A stretch of DNA of 7,256 bases, taken from assembly GCA_014379925.1 (NCBI GenBank), contig JACMKY010000691.1, positions 1-7,256 of the forward strand. The letters run 5' to 3'. The stretch comes from Cytophagales bacterium (lineage in GTDB: Bacteria > Bacteroidota > Bacteroidia > Cytophagales > ES-bin-26). The notes under the pieces were generated by a model, which was not told the DNA's origin, did not search any database, and saw nothing but the letters and a program-made list of their open reading frames with translations. Position numbers and translations under genes: made by a program. Of this stretch, positions 1 through 6,100 are shown piece after piece (the first letter of the stretch is position 1; each line of letters opens with the position of its first letter).

Positions 1-578
1 CAGGATCAAGACAACGGCCTTCACCGTGAAAGCCAATCCAATGTTTTGCCACACGATCCGGTTGGTTTGCTGGCCGATGCGGATGGCAGTGGCAATCCGG
101 GAGGGCTGATCGTTCTGAGTAACCACGTCCGCCGTTTCGATGGCAGCATCCGAACCCAGGCCGCCCATAGCCATTCCCACGTCGGCCAGCGTGATCACGG
201 GCGCATCGTTGATGCCGTCACCCACGAAAACCACCATTTTCCCTCTCTTTTTAATTCCTCCGCCTTGTTGACCTTGTCCTCCGGCAGCAGACCGCCGAAG
301 GCTGCGTTGATGCCCAGTTTCCGGGCCACCTCGTCCACCACCGATTGCTTCTCCCCCGAAAGCATCACCAGGTTCTTTACCTTCAGGTCGCGGAGCTGCT
401 GCATAGCCAGTGAGGCGTCTTCTTTGATCTCATCGGCGATGGTGAGGTATCCGGCGTATTTTCCCTCAACGGCCACCACCACGATGGTATCCTGGATTTC
501 CTCCACTTTCTGGTCGTAGGCAACTCCGTACTTTTGAAGCAGTTTGAGGTTACCCGCCAGCGCCGCTTTTCCGTCCAC
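1..578 (-). pseudogene. C-terminal remnant of a Zn/Cd/Pb-type P1B ATPase, 5'-truncated and frameshifted
   Basis: Intact members of this family pump divalent soft metals out of the cell using ATP. The first reading frame gives part of the nucleotide-binding domain (VDGKAALAGNLKLLQKYGV) and the start of the phosphorylation-domain hinge (LLPEDKVNKAEELKREGK), then leaves the family sequence at base 237 and stops at 195. The next frame continues the protein without a gap: MVVFVGDGINDAPVITLAD, then MGGLGSDAAIETADVV, then a membrane segment containing FTVKAVVLIL, and runs off the window. The MGGLGSDAAIE block and the membrane lysine are typical of ZntA/CadA rather than Cu pumps. The DKTGT phosphorylation site and all earlier domains are absent. 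Homology begins at about base 578, where the DNA turns AT-rich, so the GTG there is probably not a real start. The break sits on a GGGAAAA heptamer, so sequencing error or -1 frameshifting cannot be excluded. Truncation makes a pseudogene most likely. Confidence 0.85.
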
Positions 579-1004
579 TCTATTTAGTAAATCAAAAATA
601 TTTTTTAGATTAGTCTAATTTTAAATTTGTATGTCGATTTTCTAGGTCCAGCGTAGAGCGCCCCGTTGCTTGCTGTACCTGATTTGCGTTGATCGCACTA
701 ATCTTCGATTGATGAAAACAAGGCCGAGTAATAGCAGCAGCGTTTCGATTATTATTTAATTATACAAATTAATAAATATGACAGTCAGGCTCGTACTGGT
801 TAGCAGGCATACCGACGTCACTTAGGAATCAGGTTTGTTTGCAGCAGGCCGAAAGTCAGCAACTATTGTCTGAAAAGGTGTCCGGTCTGGCCTTATGGAT
901 GCTTGTCGGCACTTTGATTGTGCAGGATAATGCCTTTGAAAAAATTGGCCCTGTTAGCTCACGGTCCTTGTGGCATCAAGTGATTGCGGCAGGACATCAT
1001 ACGC
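579..1004. other. Gene-free stretch between ATPase remnant and toxin gene
   Basis: No recognisable gene was found here on either strand. Two AT-rich patches stand out, at about 580-635 and 745-780. The first contains a short palindrome (ATTAG-T-CTAAT) close to the point where ATPase homology ends. A plus-strand frame is open from 782 to 1102 and would encode a segment such as SGLALWMLVGTLIV, but it overlaps the end of the toxin gene antisense, has only a TTG start, and matches no family I know. A minus-strand frame of about 48 codons ending near 615 also lacks a start codon. The stretch may be decayed sequence left by a rearrangement; that is inference. Confidence 0.5.
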
Positions 1005-1472
1005 CTATTGGTGCCACAAGCGCGGATCAATCACCAACGCCTTTTCCTCGATCACTCGTACGCTCTTGTATTGTGCATGGGTGGGATGAAGCAGGTAATT
1101 GATGCCGTCCGGCATCACCGAGGAAGGTACGCCCAGTGCCAGCACATCCGGATCGGCCAGCCAGTCAGTTAAAATCGTTTGGCTTCGGGCGTAGGCGTTC
1201 TCATTCCAATAGGCAGGCAATTGGTCGGAGGTCAAAACGCGCCGGCTTTCATCCGGGATCTCCAAGCTGAAAAGCCGATAAGTGGGCAATTCGTCGTAGG
1301 GTACCCGAGGCATGTGGACCAGGATCTCCACTAAAGCCAAGGCCGGGTGTTCGGCCGTGTACAAGATACCCACGCCGGGTGGGTTCCAGCGACCCCCGTT
1401 CAACCACGTACCCGTTACGTCCAAAGGCTGGTTGGCATACTTCTGCCGGACAACCCGAAAAACCAGTGCCAT
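1005..1472 (-). CDS. RES-domain toxin (NAD+-degrading, MbcT/ParT type)
   Basis: This is the toxin of a type II toxin-antitoxin pair. RES-domain toxins stop growth by breaking down NAD+ (phosphorolysis in MbcT) or by transferring ADP-ribose to a host protein (ParT). The 155-residue length is normal for the family and the whole protein is one RES domain. The conserved N-terminal block GGRWNPPG carries Arg28, ILYT carries Tyr38, LALVEILVHM carries Glu49, and GVPSSVMPDGINYLLHP carries Ser117/118 and Asn125. These fit the Arg-Glu-Ser set that names the family. The ATG lies 3 bases after the antitoxin stop, so the two are translationally linked and the toxin is probably made from the antitoxin's mRNA. 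No truncation or missing key residue is seen. Family assignment is firm. Which of the two activities applies is not visible from the sequence. Confidence 0.9.
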   Translation of the reverse strand: MALVFRVVRQKYANQPLDVTGTWLNGGRWNPPGVGILYTAEHPALALVEILVHMPRVPYDELPTYRLFSLEIPDESRRVLTSDQLPAYWNENAYARSQTILTDWLADPDVLALGVPSSVMPDGINYLLHPTHAQYKSVRVIEEKALVIDPRLWHQ

Positions 1473-1475
1473 CCC

Positions 1476-1922
1476 TTAGCCGAAGATGCCGTGATCAATT
1501 CGGCCTAATACCCGATCGACCAAGGTGTAGCCGGTGACGGTATCCAAGGTTTGCAGGGGAGTTTGGTACTCCAACTCCCGCAAGGGGGAACGCAACCAGC
1601 CCAACACCGTAGCCGCTCGCCCGTCGAAGGTATCCAAGGCGTGCTGCAGTAGGTTATCCAGTAGGAGCAACCGTTCGGAAGCGTGCTGGCTGATGCGTTG
1701 GTCGGTTTTCAATCGATGGAGGTAGGAGGCGGACAAGCCCAGCGCCGCCGCCATCTCCTTATCAGTCAGGCCGACCAGTTTCGCGACGCGATCAGCTTCG
1801 GCCCGGAGCACCCCTTGCCGGCTGCGGGTGATGATATCCTGTTCGCTCAGCAGACGACCCGGCGAGAAGTGGTTCTGCGGGGTTGTGGGCGGTGCAATGG
1901 CCATAGCAATGAACTTTTTCAC
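1476..1922 (-). CDS. Xre/MbcA/ParS-type antitoxin (DUF2384 toxin-binding domain)
   Basis: This is the antitoxin partner of the downstream RES toxin. It should bind and block the toxin active site and, with it, repress the operon. From the GTG start (148 residues) the order is: a variable N-terminus, an Xre-like helix-turn-helix at about 44-72 (LTDKEMAAALGLSASYLHRLK), and a C-terminal toxin-binding domain at about 92-148. That domain shows the family pattern GWLRSPL, then PLQTLDTVTGYTLVDRVLGRIDHG, ending in IFG. Antitoxin-first order is the usual layout for this class. The start is uncertain: an in-frame ATG at 1904 would remove six residues and no domain. A promoter-like TATTTATC about 16 bases after a TTTG lies just upstream; if real, transcription would begin near the GTG and favour the ATG. 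An inverted repeat upstream may be the autoregulatory site. Confidence 0.88.
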   Translation of the reverse strand: MKKFIAMAIAPPTTPQNHFSPGRLLSEQDIITRSRQGVLRAEADRVAKLVGLTDKEMAAALGLSASYLHRLKTDQRISQHASERLLLLDNLLQHALDTFDGRAATVLGWLRSPLRELEYQTPLQTLDTVTGYTLVDRVLGRIDHGIFG

Positions 1923-1947
1923 TAAGATAAATACATAAGTTCACTAC

Positions 1948-1963
1948 GTCAAATTTGTTTGAC
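1948..1963. promoter_or_regulatory. Inverted repeat upstream of antitoxin; candidate autoregulatory operator
   Basis: GTCAAA-TTTG-TTTGAC is a perfect 6-base inverted repeat with a 4-base spacer, lying 25 bases upstream of the antitoxin GTG. On the minus strand its left-hand plus-strand arm supplies a TTTG that could serve as a Bacteroidota -33 element, with a weak TATTTATC 16 bases further on. Position and symmetry fit an operator for the Xre-type antitoxin. There is only one copy, so it could also be chance in AT-rich DNA. Confidence 0.4.
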
Positions 1964-2052
1964 CGCAATCTGAACACCGGGCTGCGTTCGGGTGATCGGG
2001 TTCAACCCATTGACAAAATAAAAAAGAAGGGAAACGAACTTTACTGCTTTAT

Positions 2053-2076
2053 ATACTGTACCATTCAGTACAGTAT
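2053..2076. promoter_or_regulatory. Palindromic operator upstream of tetR (site 1)
   Basis: The arms ATACTGTAC and GTACAGTAT are perfectly complementary over 9 bases around the 6-base centre CATTCA. The core TGTACCATTCAGTACA (2057-2072) matches at 14 of 16 bases a second palindrome in front of the first hydrolase. The core ends 34 bases before the tetR ATG. A weak -7-like TGTGTTTG follows at 2081-2088, so repressor bound here would block tetR transcription. TetR-family proteins usually bind such palindromes and repress themselves; that this repressor binds this site is inferred. Confidence 0.7.
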
Positions 2077-2106
2077 GGGTTGTGTTTGAACAACGGTATC
2101 TTCAGA

Positions 2107-2682
2107 ATGGCGGGGCGGAAAAAAGAATTCGAAGAAGTAGAAGCGATCCAACAAGCGCTCAACCTGTTTTGGTCGAAGGGCTACGAAGCTACTTCGACCG
2201 AAGAACTACTCGGGGTGATGAAGCTGGGTAAAAGCAGCTTCTACCATTCCTTCGGCAGCAAGAAGGATTTGTTCATCCGGGTCCTCGATCACCTCTACGA
2301 TTCCTACGTGCGGACACTGCAACGCGCCACCGAGCAGAGTGCTAATCCGATGGAACCGATCAAGGAAAGCCTGCGTCAGGTGGCCAAATCACCAACTGAT
2401 CCGAAATGGGGCTGCTTTTTTGGCAATACGCTGGCGGAGATGGTCAACGTGGACAATGAGTTGCGGGACCGGGCCGCCCGTTATTTGCGTGGTCTGGAAG
2501 AGGTTTACTACCGGGCCATCGGTCAGGCCCAGGCGCAAGGCCGAATGCGTAACCGCACGGATGCTCGCTTGCTGGCGCAGTACCTGACCAACCTGTGGAA
2601 CGGGTTGAACATCTCCCAGCGGTTGTACGCCGAACCGGAGTTGGGGCGCATCCTTGACGTTGCCTTGCAAGTGGTCGACTAA
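2107..2682 (+). CDS. TetR/AcrR-family transcriptional repressor
   Basis: This is a cytoplasmic DNA-binding regulator, 191 residues long and typical in size. The N-terminal DNA-binding domain covers about 8-55, with the helix-turn-helix in ATSTEELLGVMKLGKSSFYHSFGS; SFYHSFGSKKDLF is the hallmark ending of TetR headpieces. Residues from about 60 onward form the helical ligand-binding and dimer domain, with a GCFFGNTLAEM segment at 102-112 as in many AcrR-like members. An upstream in-frame TTG at 2080 would add nine residues, but the ATG chosen begins the usual MAGRKKEF and leaves room for the leader. Operator-like palindromes sit in front of this gene and in front of the hydrolase 70 bases downstream, so it probably represses itself and the hydrolase-exporter unit until a ligand binds. 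The ligand may be a substrate or product of the hydrolases; that is inference. Confidence 0.93.
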   Translation: MAGRKKEFEEVEAIQQALNLFWSKGYEATSTEELLGVMKLGKSSFYHSFGSKKDLFIRVLDHLYDSYVRTLQRATEQSANPMEPIKESLRQVAKSPTDPKWGCFFGNTLAEMVNVDNELRDRAARYLRGLEEVYYRAIGQAQAQGRMRNRTDARLLAQYLTNLWNGLNISQRLYAEPELGRILDVALQVVD

Positions 2683-2698
2683 TTTTTTTATCCAATAT

Positions 2699-2714
2699 TG
2701 TACCAATCGGTACA
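2699..2714. promoter_or_regulatory. Palindromic operator upstream of first hydrolase (site 2)
   Basis: TGTACCAATCGGTACA has 6-base perfect arms (TGTACC/GGTACA) and is identical at 14 of 16 bases to the core in front of tetR. It ends 38 bases before the hydrolase ATG, nearly the same distance as at site 1. A weak promoter may overlap it: TTG at 2698-2700, then 18 bases, then TAGTGTTC at 2719-2726, a partial match to TAnnTTTG. A repressor bound here would cover the -33 side. It is the strongest evidence that the TetR protein controls the hydrolase unit. Confidence 0.7.
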
Positions 2715-2752
2715 CAATTAGTGTTCAATTTCACCTTTAACAACCGTTACCT

Positions 2753-3622
2753 ATGATCGAGTACAAAACCGTTTCAATCCAAGGATTGGACCTCTTCTAC
2801 CGCGAAGCCGGTTCCCCCGGCAACCCCACCTTGCTCTTGCTGCACGGCTTCCCCACCTCCTCGCACATGTTCCGCAACCTGATGCGGGACCTGGCCGGTG
2901 ATTACCACCTGATTGCCCCCGACTACCCGGGCTTCGGGTATTCTTCGTTCCCCTCGCCGCAGAACTTCGAGTACTCCTTCGAGTCGCTCTACCGCGTGGT
3001 GCTGGACTTCGTCGATGCCATCGGCCTGGACCGCTTTTCGATCTACATCCAAGACTACGGTGCCCCGATCGGCCTCAAGCTCGCTTCCCGCCATCCCGAC
3101 CGCATCCAGGCCATCGTCAGCCAGTCCGGCAACGCATACATGGAGGGCTTCACCCCCTTCTGGGAGCCGCTCTTCGCCTACGCCACCAACCCCGGGCCCG
3201 ACACCGAGCCGGGGGTGCGGGCCTACCTGACCGCGGAAGCCAACCACTGGCAGTGGACGCACGGTACCCGTGACCGGCAGGCCATCTCGCCCGACACCTG
3301 GACGCTGGCCACCGCCAACCTCGACCGCCCGGGCAACCGTGAGGTCCAACTGACCTTGTTCCACGACTACCGCCTCAACCTGGACGCCTATCCCGACTTC
3401 CAGCAGTACTTCCGTACCCACCAGCCGCCGATGCTGCTGGTGTGGGGGGAACACGACGAGATCTTCGGGCCGGAGGGCGCCCGGGCGTTCCTCAAGGACC
3501 TGCCCGATGCCGAGCTGCATCTGCTGGATACGGGCCACTTTGCATTGGAGGAAGACGGGGCCGAGATTGCCCGCCTCGTACGCGATTTTCTGGCGCGCAA
3601 GCTCCAAGCCGGCGATAGATAA
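2753..3622 (+). CDS. Alpha/beta-fold hydrolase, epoxide hydrolase/haloalkane dehalogenase-like (copy 1)
   Basis: This is a 289-residue soluble hydrolase of the alpha/beta fold with no signal peptide. The oxyanion-region motif HGFPTSS is at 31-37 and DYPGFGYS at 57-64. The nucleophile elbow IQDYGAPIG puts an aspartate at 101 in place of the serine of esterases. The acid is likely Asp235 (WGEHDEIF) and the base His262 (DTGHFALEE). An Asp nucleophile is the mark of epoxide hydrolases and haloalkane dehalogenases, which work through an ester bound to the enzyme. The residue after it is Tyr, not the Trp that helps hold halide in dehalogenases, so halide release is less likely. The cap region, about 130-190, sets the substrate, which is unknown. 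The ATG is 70 bases after tetR and directly behind the shared operator. A paralogue follows at once. Confidence 0.9.
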   Translation: MIEYKTVSIQGLDLFYREAGSPGNPTLLLLHGFPTSSHMFRNLMRDLAGDYHLIAPDYPGFGYSSFPSPQNFEYSFESLYRVVLDFVDAIGLDRFSIYIQDYGAPIGLKLASRHPDRIQAIVSQSGNAYMEGFTPFWEPLFAYATNPGPDTEPGVRAYLTAEANHWQWTHGTRDRQAISPDTWTLATANLDRPGNREVQLTLFHDYRLNLDAYPDFQQYFRTHQPPMLLVWGEHDEIFGPEGARAFLKDLPDAELHLLDTGHFALEEDGAEIARLVRDFLARKLQAGDR

Positions 3623-3632
3623 GATAGCCGCT

Positions 3633-3646
3633 GCTTGATATCAAGC
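3633..3646. repeat. 14-base perfect palindrome after first hydrolase
   Basis: GCTTGATATCAAGC reads the same on both strands and begins 10 bases after the hydrolase stop. It overlaps the left edge of the hairpin that follows, so the two folds would compete in RNA. No known binding motif is recognised, and it could be chance. Confidence 0.35.
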
Positions 3647-3682
3647 GGGTTGGAGGGTCCTGCCAAACTCTCCAACCCGTTT
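3643..3682 (+). terminator. Strong hairpin between the two hydrolase genes; partial terminator or processing site
   Basis: The left arm AAGCGGGTTGGAGGGT and right arm ACTCTCCAACCCGTTT pair over 16 positions, with G-T wobbles at 3645/3680 and 3656/3669, around the loop CCTGCCAA. A run of only three T follows before CCC, so it is a poor intrinsic terminator by the T-tract rule. It may lower expression of the second hydrolase and the exporter, or stabilise the end of the first message. The stem is clear; its function is inferred. Confidence 0.5.
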
Positions 3683-3703
3683 CCCACCCTTCGTCTTCCG
3701 GTT

Positions 3704-4561
3704 ATGATCCGTCACCGTACCCTTGCCCTGCGGGGCATCAACCTGTTTTACCGCGAAGCCGGCTCGCCCCACAACCCGGCGCTGCTGCTGCTCCACGGCT
3801 TCCCTTCCTCCTCGTTCATGTTCCGCAACCTGATGCGCGATTTGGCGGACCGCTACTACCTGATCGCCCCCGACTATCCGGGCTTCGGCCACAGTGACGC
3901 CCCGGATCCGGGCCGCTTTGCCTACACCTTCGAAAACTTGGCCCGCCTGATCGGGGAACTGGTGGATCACTTGCCGATTGACAAACTGTCGCTGTACGTC
4001 TTTGACTACGGGGCTCCGGTGGGCTTCCGCTACCTCGTGCAGGAGCCCCAGCGGTTGCAATGCCTGATTGTGCAGAACGGCAACATTTACGCCGAAGGGG
4101 TGGGCCCGATCCTGCGGGAAACCAAAGCCAACCTGGATGCCGGCACCCCGGAGGCGCTCCGAAAGGTGATGGACCAGTTCGAACTGCCCTACACGATGTT
4201 CGAATACCTGCACGGGGCAACCGATGCCTCGCTGATCGCCCCGGACGGCTACACCCTCGACCAGGCCCGGATGGACCGTCCGGGCAACAAGGCCATCCAG
4301 TTCCAACTCAAATCGGATTACCGCACCAACTTTCCCCTCTATACCCAATGGCAGGCATTCCTGCGCCGGGTTCAACCACCGACGTTGGTGGTTTGGGGGG
4401 AGAACGATCCGATTTTCACCAAGGCCGGGGCGTTGGCCTACCAAAGGGATTTGACGGATGTGGAATCCCATTTCTACGCCACGGGGCACTTTGCCCTCGA
4501 GGAGTACGGGGAGACGATTGCGGCCACCATCCGGGATTTCCTGGCTCGCAAGCTCCGCTGA
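3704..4561 (+). CDS. Alpha/beta-fold hydrolase, epoxide hydrolase/haloalkane dehalogenase-like (copy 2)
   Basis: This 285-residue soluble enzyme is a tandem paralogue of the previous gene. By hand count about 140 of 285 positions (49%) are identical with no gap. All functional positions coincide: HGFPSSS at 31-37, nucleophile Asp101 in VFDYGAPVG, acid Asp235 in WGENDPIF, base His262 in ATGHFALEE. Identity is high in the first 70 residues and over the C-terminal catalytic part, but nearly lost at about 140-177, the cap that shapes the substrate pocket. The pair has therefore probably diverged in substrate, not chemistry. The ATG at 3704 aligns exactly with the start of copy 1; the frame is open further upstream, but that would run through the hairpin. 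The stop is 19 bases before the exporter gene, which suggests co-transcription. The substrate is unknown. Confidence 0.9.
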   Translation: MIRHRTLALRGINLFYREAGSPHNPALLLLHGFPSSSFMFRNLMRDLADRYYLIAPDYPGFGHSDAPDPGRFAYTFENLARLIGELVDHLPIDKLSLYVFDYGAPVGFRYLVQEPQRLQCLIVQNGNIYAEGVGPILRETKANLDAGTPEALRKVMDQFELPYTMFEYLHGATDASLIAPDGYTLDQARMDRPGNKAIQFQLKSDYRTNFPLYTQWQAFLRRVQPPTLVVWGENDPIFTKAGALAYQRDLTDVESHFYATGHFALEEYGETIAATIRDFLARKLR

Positions 4562-4580
4562 CCAAACCCGACTGATTCGC

Positions 4581-5345
4581 GTGGACACCGATGACGCCTT
4601 GCTCTTGTTTGTTGCCGGCCTGGTGGGGGGCATCCTCAACGCGGTAGCGGGGGGAGGCGGCCTGGTGGCCTTTCCGGCCCTGGTGTTGACGGGGGTGGGC
4701 GGGACGGTGGCCAACGCCATCAATATGGTGGCCCTCTGGCCGGGCAACCTGGCCAGTCTGGCGGCTTACCGGCTGGATTTCACTCCCCACCTGCGCTCAT
4801 TGCTGCCGCCAGCGATTGCCATTATGGCGGGTGGCTGGCTGGGTACCCACCTGATGCTGTCCACCCCGAGCGGGGTGTTCTTCCACCTGGTGCCCTACCT
4901 GCTGCTGCTGGCAACGGCAACCCTGGCCGCCGGCCCGTTGCTCAACCGGTGGTTACTGGCCTCCCCGGTTGCCCTGGGCAAATGGCAGGAGGGCAGTATG
5001 CGGGTGGGCGGCATGGCGCTGGTGGGGATTTACGGGGGCTACTTCGGGGCCGGGCTGGGCATCTTCGTGCTGGCCATTCTCTCCGTGAGCGACCAGCGGC
5101 CAGTAGGGGCCACCAACGCCCTCAAAGTGGCCTTGGTATTCTGCAACAACGGCGTGGCTGCCATCACTTATATTCTTTCGGGACTGCTGCTGTGGCCTCA
5201 GACGTTGATTATGCTGGCCGGGGCGGTGTTGGGTGGTTACGGGGGTGCCTACTATAGCCGCCGGATAAATCCCCGCCTCCTTCGATGGCTGATCATTGGA
5301 GCCGCCAGTCTGTTGACCGTCTATTTTTTTGCCTGCTTACATTAG
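4581..5345 (+). CDS. TauE/SafE-family membrane exporter (DUF81)
   Basis: This is an inner-membrane protein of 254 residues, rich in Leu, Ala and Gly, with about eight hydrophobic segments. Known members of the family are linked to export of sulfite, sulfoacetate and related organic anions. The two-fold family layout is visible. A first half carries GGILNAVAGGGGLVAFPAL (16-34) and then TVANAINMVAL. A second half carries IYGGYFGAGLGIF (150-162) and then GATNALKV. The start is taken as GTG (VDTDDALLLF), because the first in-frame ATG falls far inside, after the first glycine motif; a TTG a few codons on is possible. It begins 19 bases after hydrolase 2 and seems to be the last gene of the TetR-controlled unit. 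It may export the acid or anion made by the hydrolases; that is inferred from position only, and family names do not fix the substrate. Confidence 0.88.
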   Translation: MDTDDALLLFVAGLVGGILNAVAGGGGLVAFPALVLTGVGGTVANAINMVALWPGNLASLAAYRLDFTPHLRSLLPPAIAIMAGGWLGTHLMLSTPSGVFFHLVPYLLLLATATLAAGPLLNRWLLASPVALGKWQEGSMRVGGMALVGIYGGYFGAGLGIFVLAILSVSDQRPVGATNALKVALVFCNNGVAAITYILSGLLLWPQTLIMLAGAVLGGYGGAYYSRRINPRLLRWLIIGAASLLTVYFFACLH

Positions 5346-5495
5346 GAGAACTGCCGATGTTGTGTTCTTTCAGGGTCTGGACAGGTCCTTTCAAATCAAA
5401 TAATTATGCAAACCTTAATCAAAATTGTGTAAAACCCTCCCTTTCTTCCGCGCGTAACTCCAATCGACCCTCTCACCAACTAAACTCCTGCGTTT

Positions 5496-5840
5496 ATGGC
5501 TCATGAGAAATATCAGGATTGCATCGACGCCTGCGTCGCCTGCGCTACCGAATGCGAACACTGCGCTACCGCCTGTTTGGGGGAAGAAGACGTGAAGATG
5601 ATGACCCGCTGCATCCAGTTGGACCGGGACTGCGCCAAAATTTGCTTTACGGCGGCGGCCTTTATGGCCAGTGACAGCCAATTCGCCACGCAAATTTGTG
5701 CCTTGTGCGCCGATATTTGCGATGCTTGCGGCGCGGAATGTGAAAAGCACGCCGGTCACCACGATCACTGCCGCCAGTGTGCCGAGGCGTGTCGCAAGTG
5801 CGCCGAAGCTTGCCGGAGTATGGTGGGAATGCGCGCTTGA
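5496..5840 (+). CDS. csp3: Cytosolic four-helix-bundle copper storage protein (Csp3 type)
   Basis: This is a 114-residue protein with 19 cysteines, at 9, 13, 16, 20, 23, 27, 39, 46, 50, 68, 71, 75, 78, 82, 92, 95, 99, 102 and 106, mostly three or four apart so that they line the inside of helices. That is the pattern of Csp proteins, which form tetramers of four-helix bundles and hold many Cu(I) ions per monomer in the bundle core. A His-rich loop, KHAGHHDHC, lies between helices three and four. There is no signal peptide, which places it with cytosolic Csp3 and not exported Csp1. It binds spare copper in the cytoplasm. The ATG is the only plausible start and starts the usual MAHEKYQDCI; no clear Shine-Dalgarno precedes it. 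It stands alone, with 150 bases before and 260 after, and probably has its own promoter. A copper ATPase lies about 1.3 kb downstream. Confidence 0.92.
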   Translation: MAHEKYQDCIDACVACATECEHCATACLGEEDVKMMTRCIQLDRDCAKICFTAAAFMASDSQFATQICALCADICDACGAECEKHAGHHDHCRQCAEACRKCAEACRSMVGMRA

Positions 5841-6100
5841 GCAACCAGCCCATGGATCTTGCGCGGCCCTGGCTTCCCTCATCGGATAAGTCAGGGCTTC
5901 TTCATTTCGGTAAAAGAGCCAAAATTTTGTACATCATCCCAAAAATTGGGTAAGGATTGATCCCTTCTACCGAACGAGATTTGCATCAACCGTACCATGC
6001 TTTACCGATTTGTCATTCCAATTTGATACCGAGAAAAGGAGCAAACACTGCTACTTGTACGCTCCATTCATTTATTTCCATTGTCCTAACCCGTACAATA

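Noticed and set aside
46..519. Plus-strand frame of 157 codons over the ATPase remnant
   Set aside because: It is a Ser-rich shadow opposite clear P1B ATPase sequence.
839..1102. Plus-strand frame of 87 codons that looks partly protein-like (ALWMLVGTLIVQD)
   Set aside because: It has a TTG start, overlaps the toxin gene antisense, has no recognised domain and no upstream signal. Noted only as part of the gene-free stretch.
2080..2106. TTG start extending the TetR protein by nine residues
   Set aside because: The ATG at 2107 gives the usual short N-terminus of TetR proteins; the extension would place the start right at the operator.
2774..3607. Long minus-strand open frame of 277 codons
   Set aside because: It is antisense to hydrolase 1, which has full catalytic motifs. 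The frame is open because of GC-rich codon use; its protein is low-complexity Gly/Val/Glu with no family pattern.
3641..4747. Minus-strand open frame of 368 codons
   Set aside because: It is antisense across hydrolase 2 and the start of the exporter, with the same kind of shadow composition and no motif.
5938..5950. Short inverted repeat CCCAA-AAA-TTGGG after the csp gene
   Set aside because: The arms are only 5 bases, there is no T run in the right place, and it lies about 100 bases past the stop. Likely chance in AT-rich DNA.
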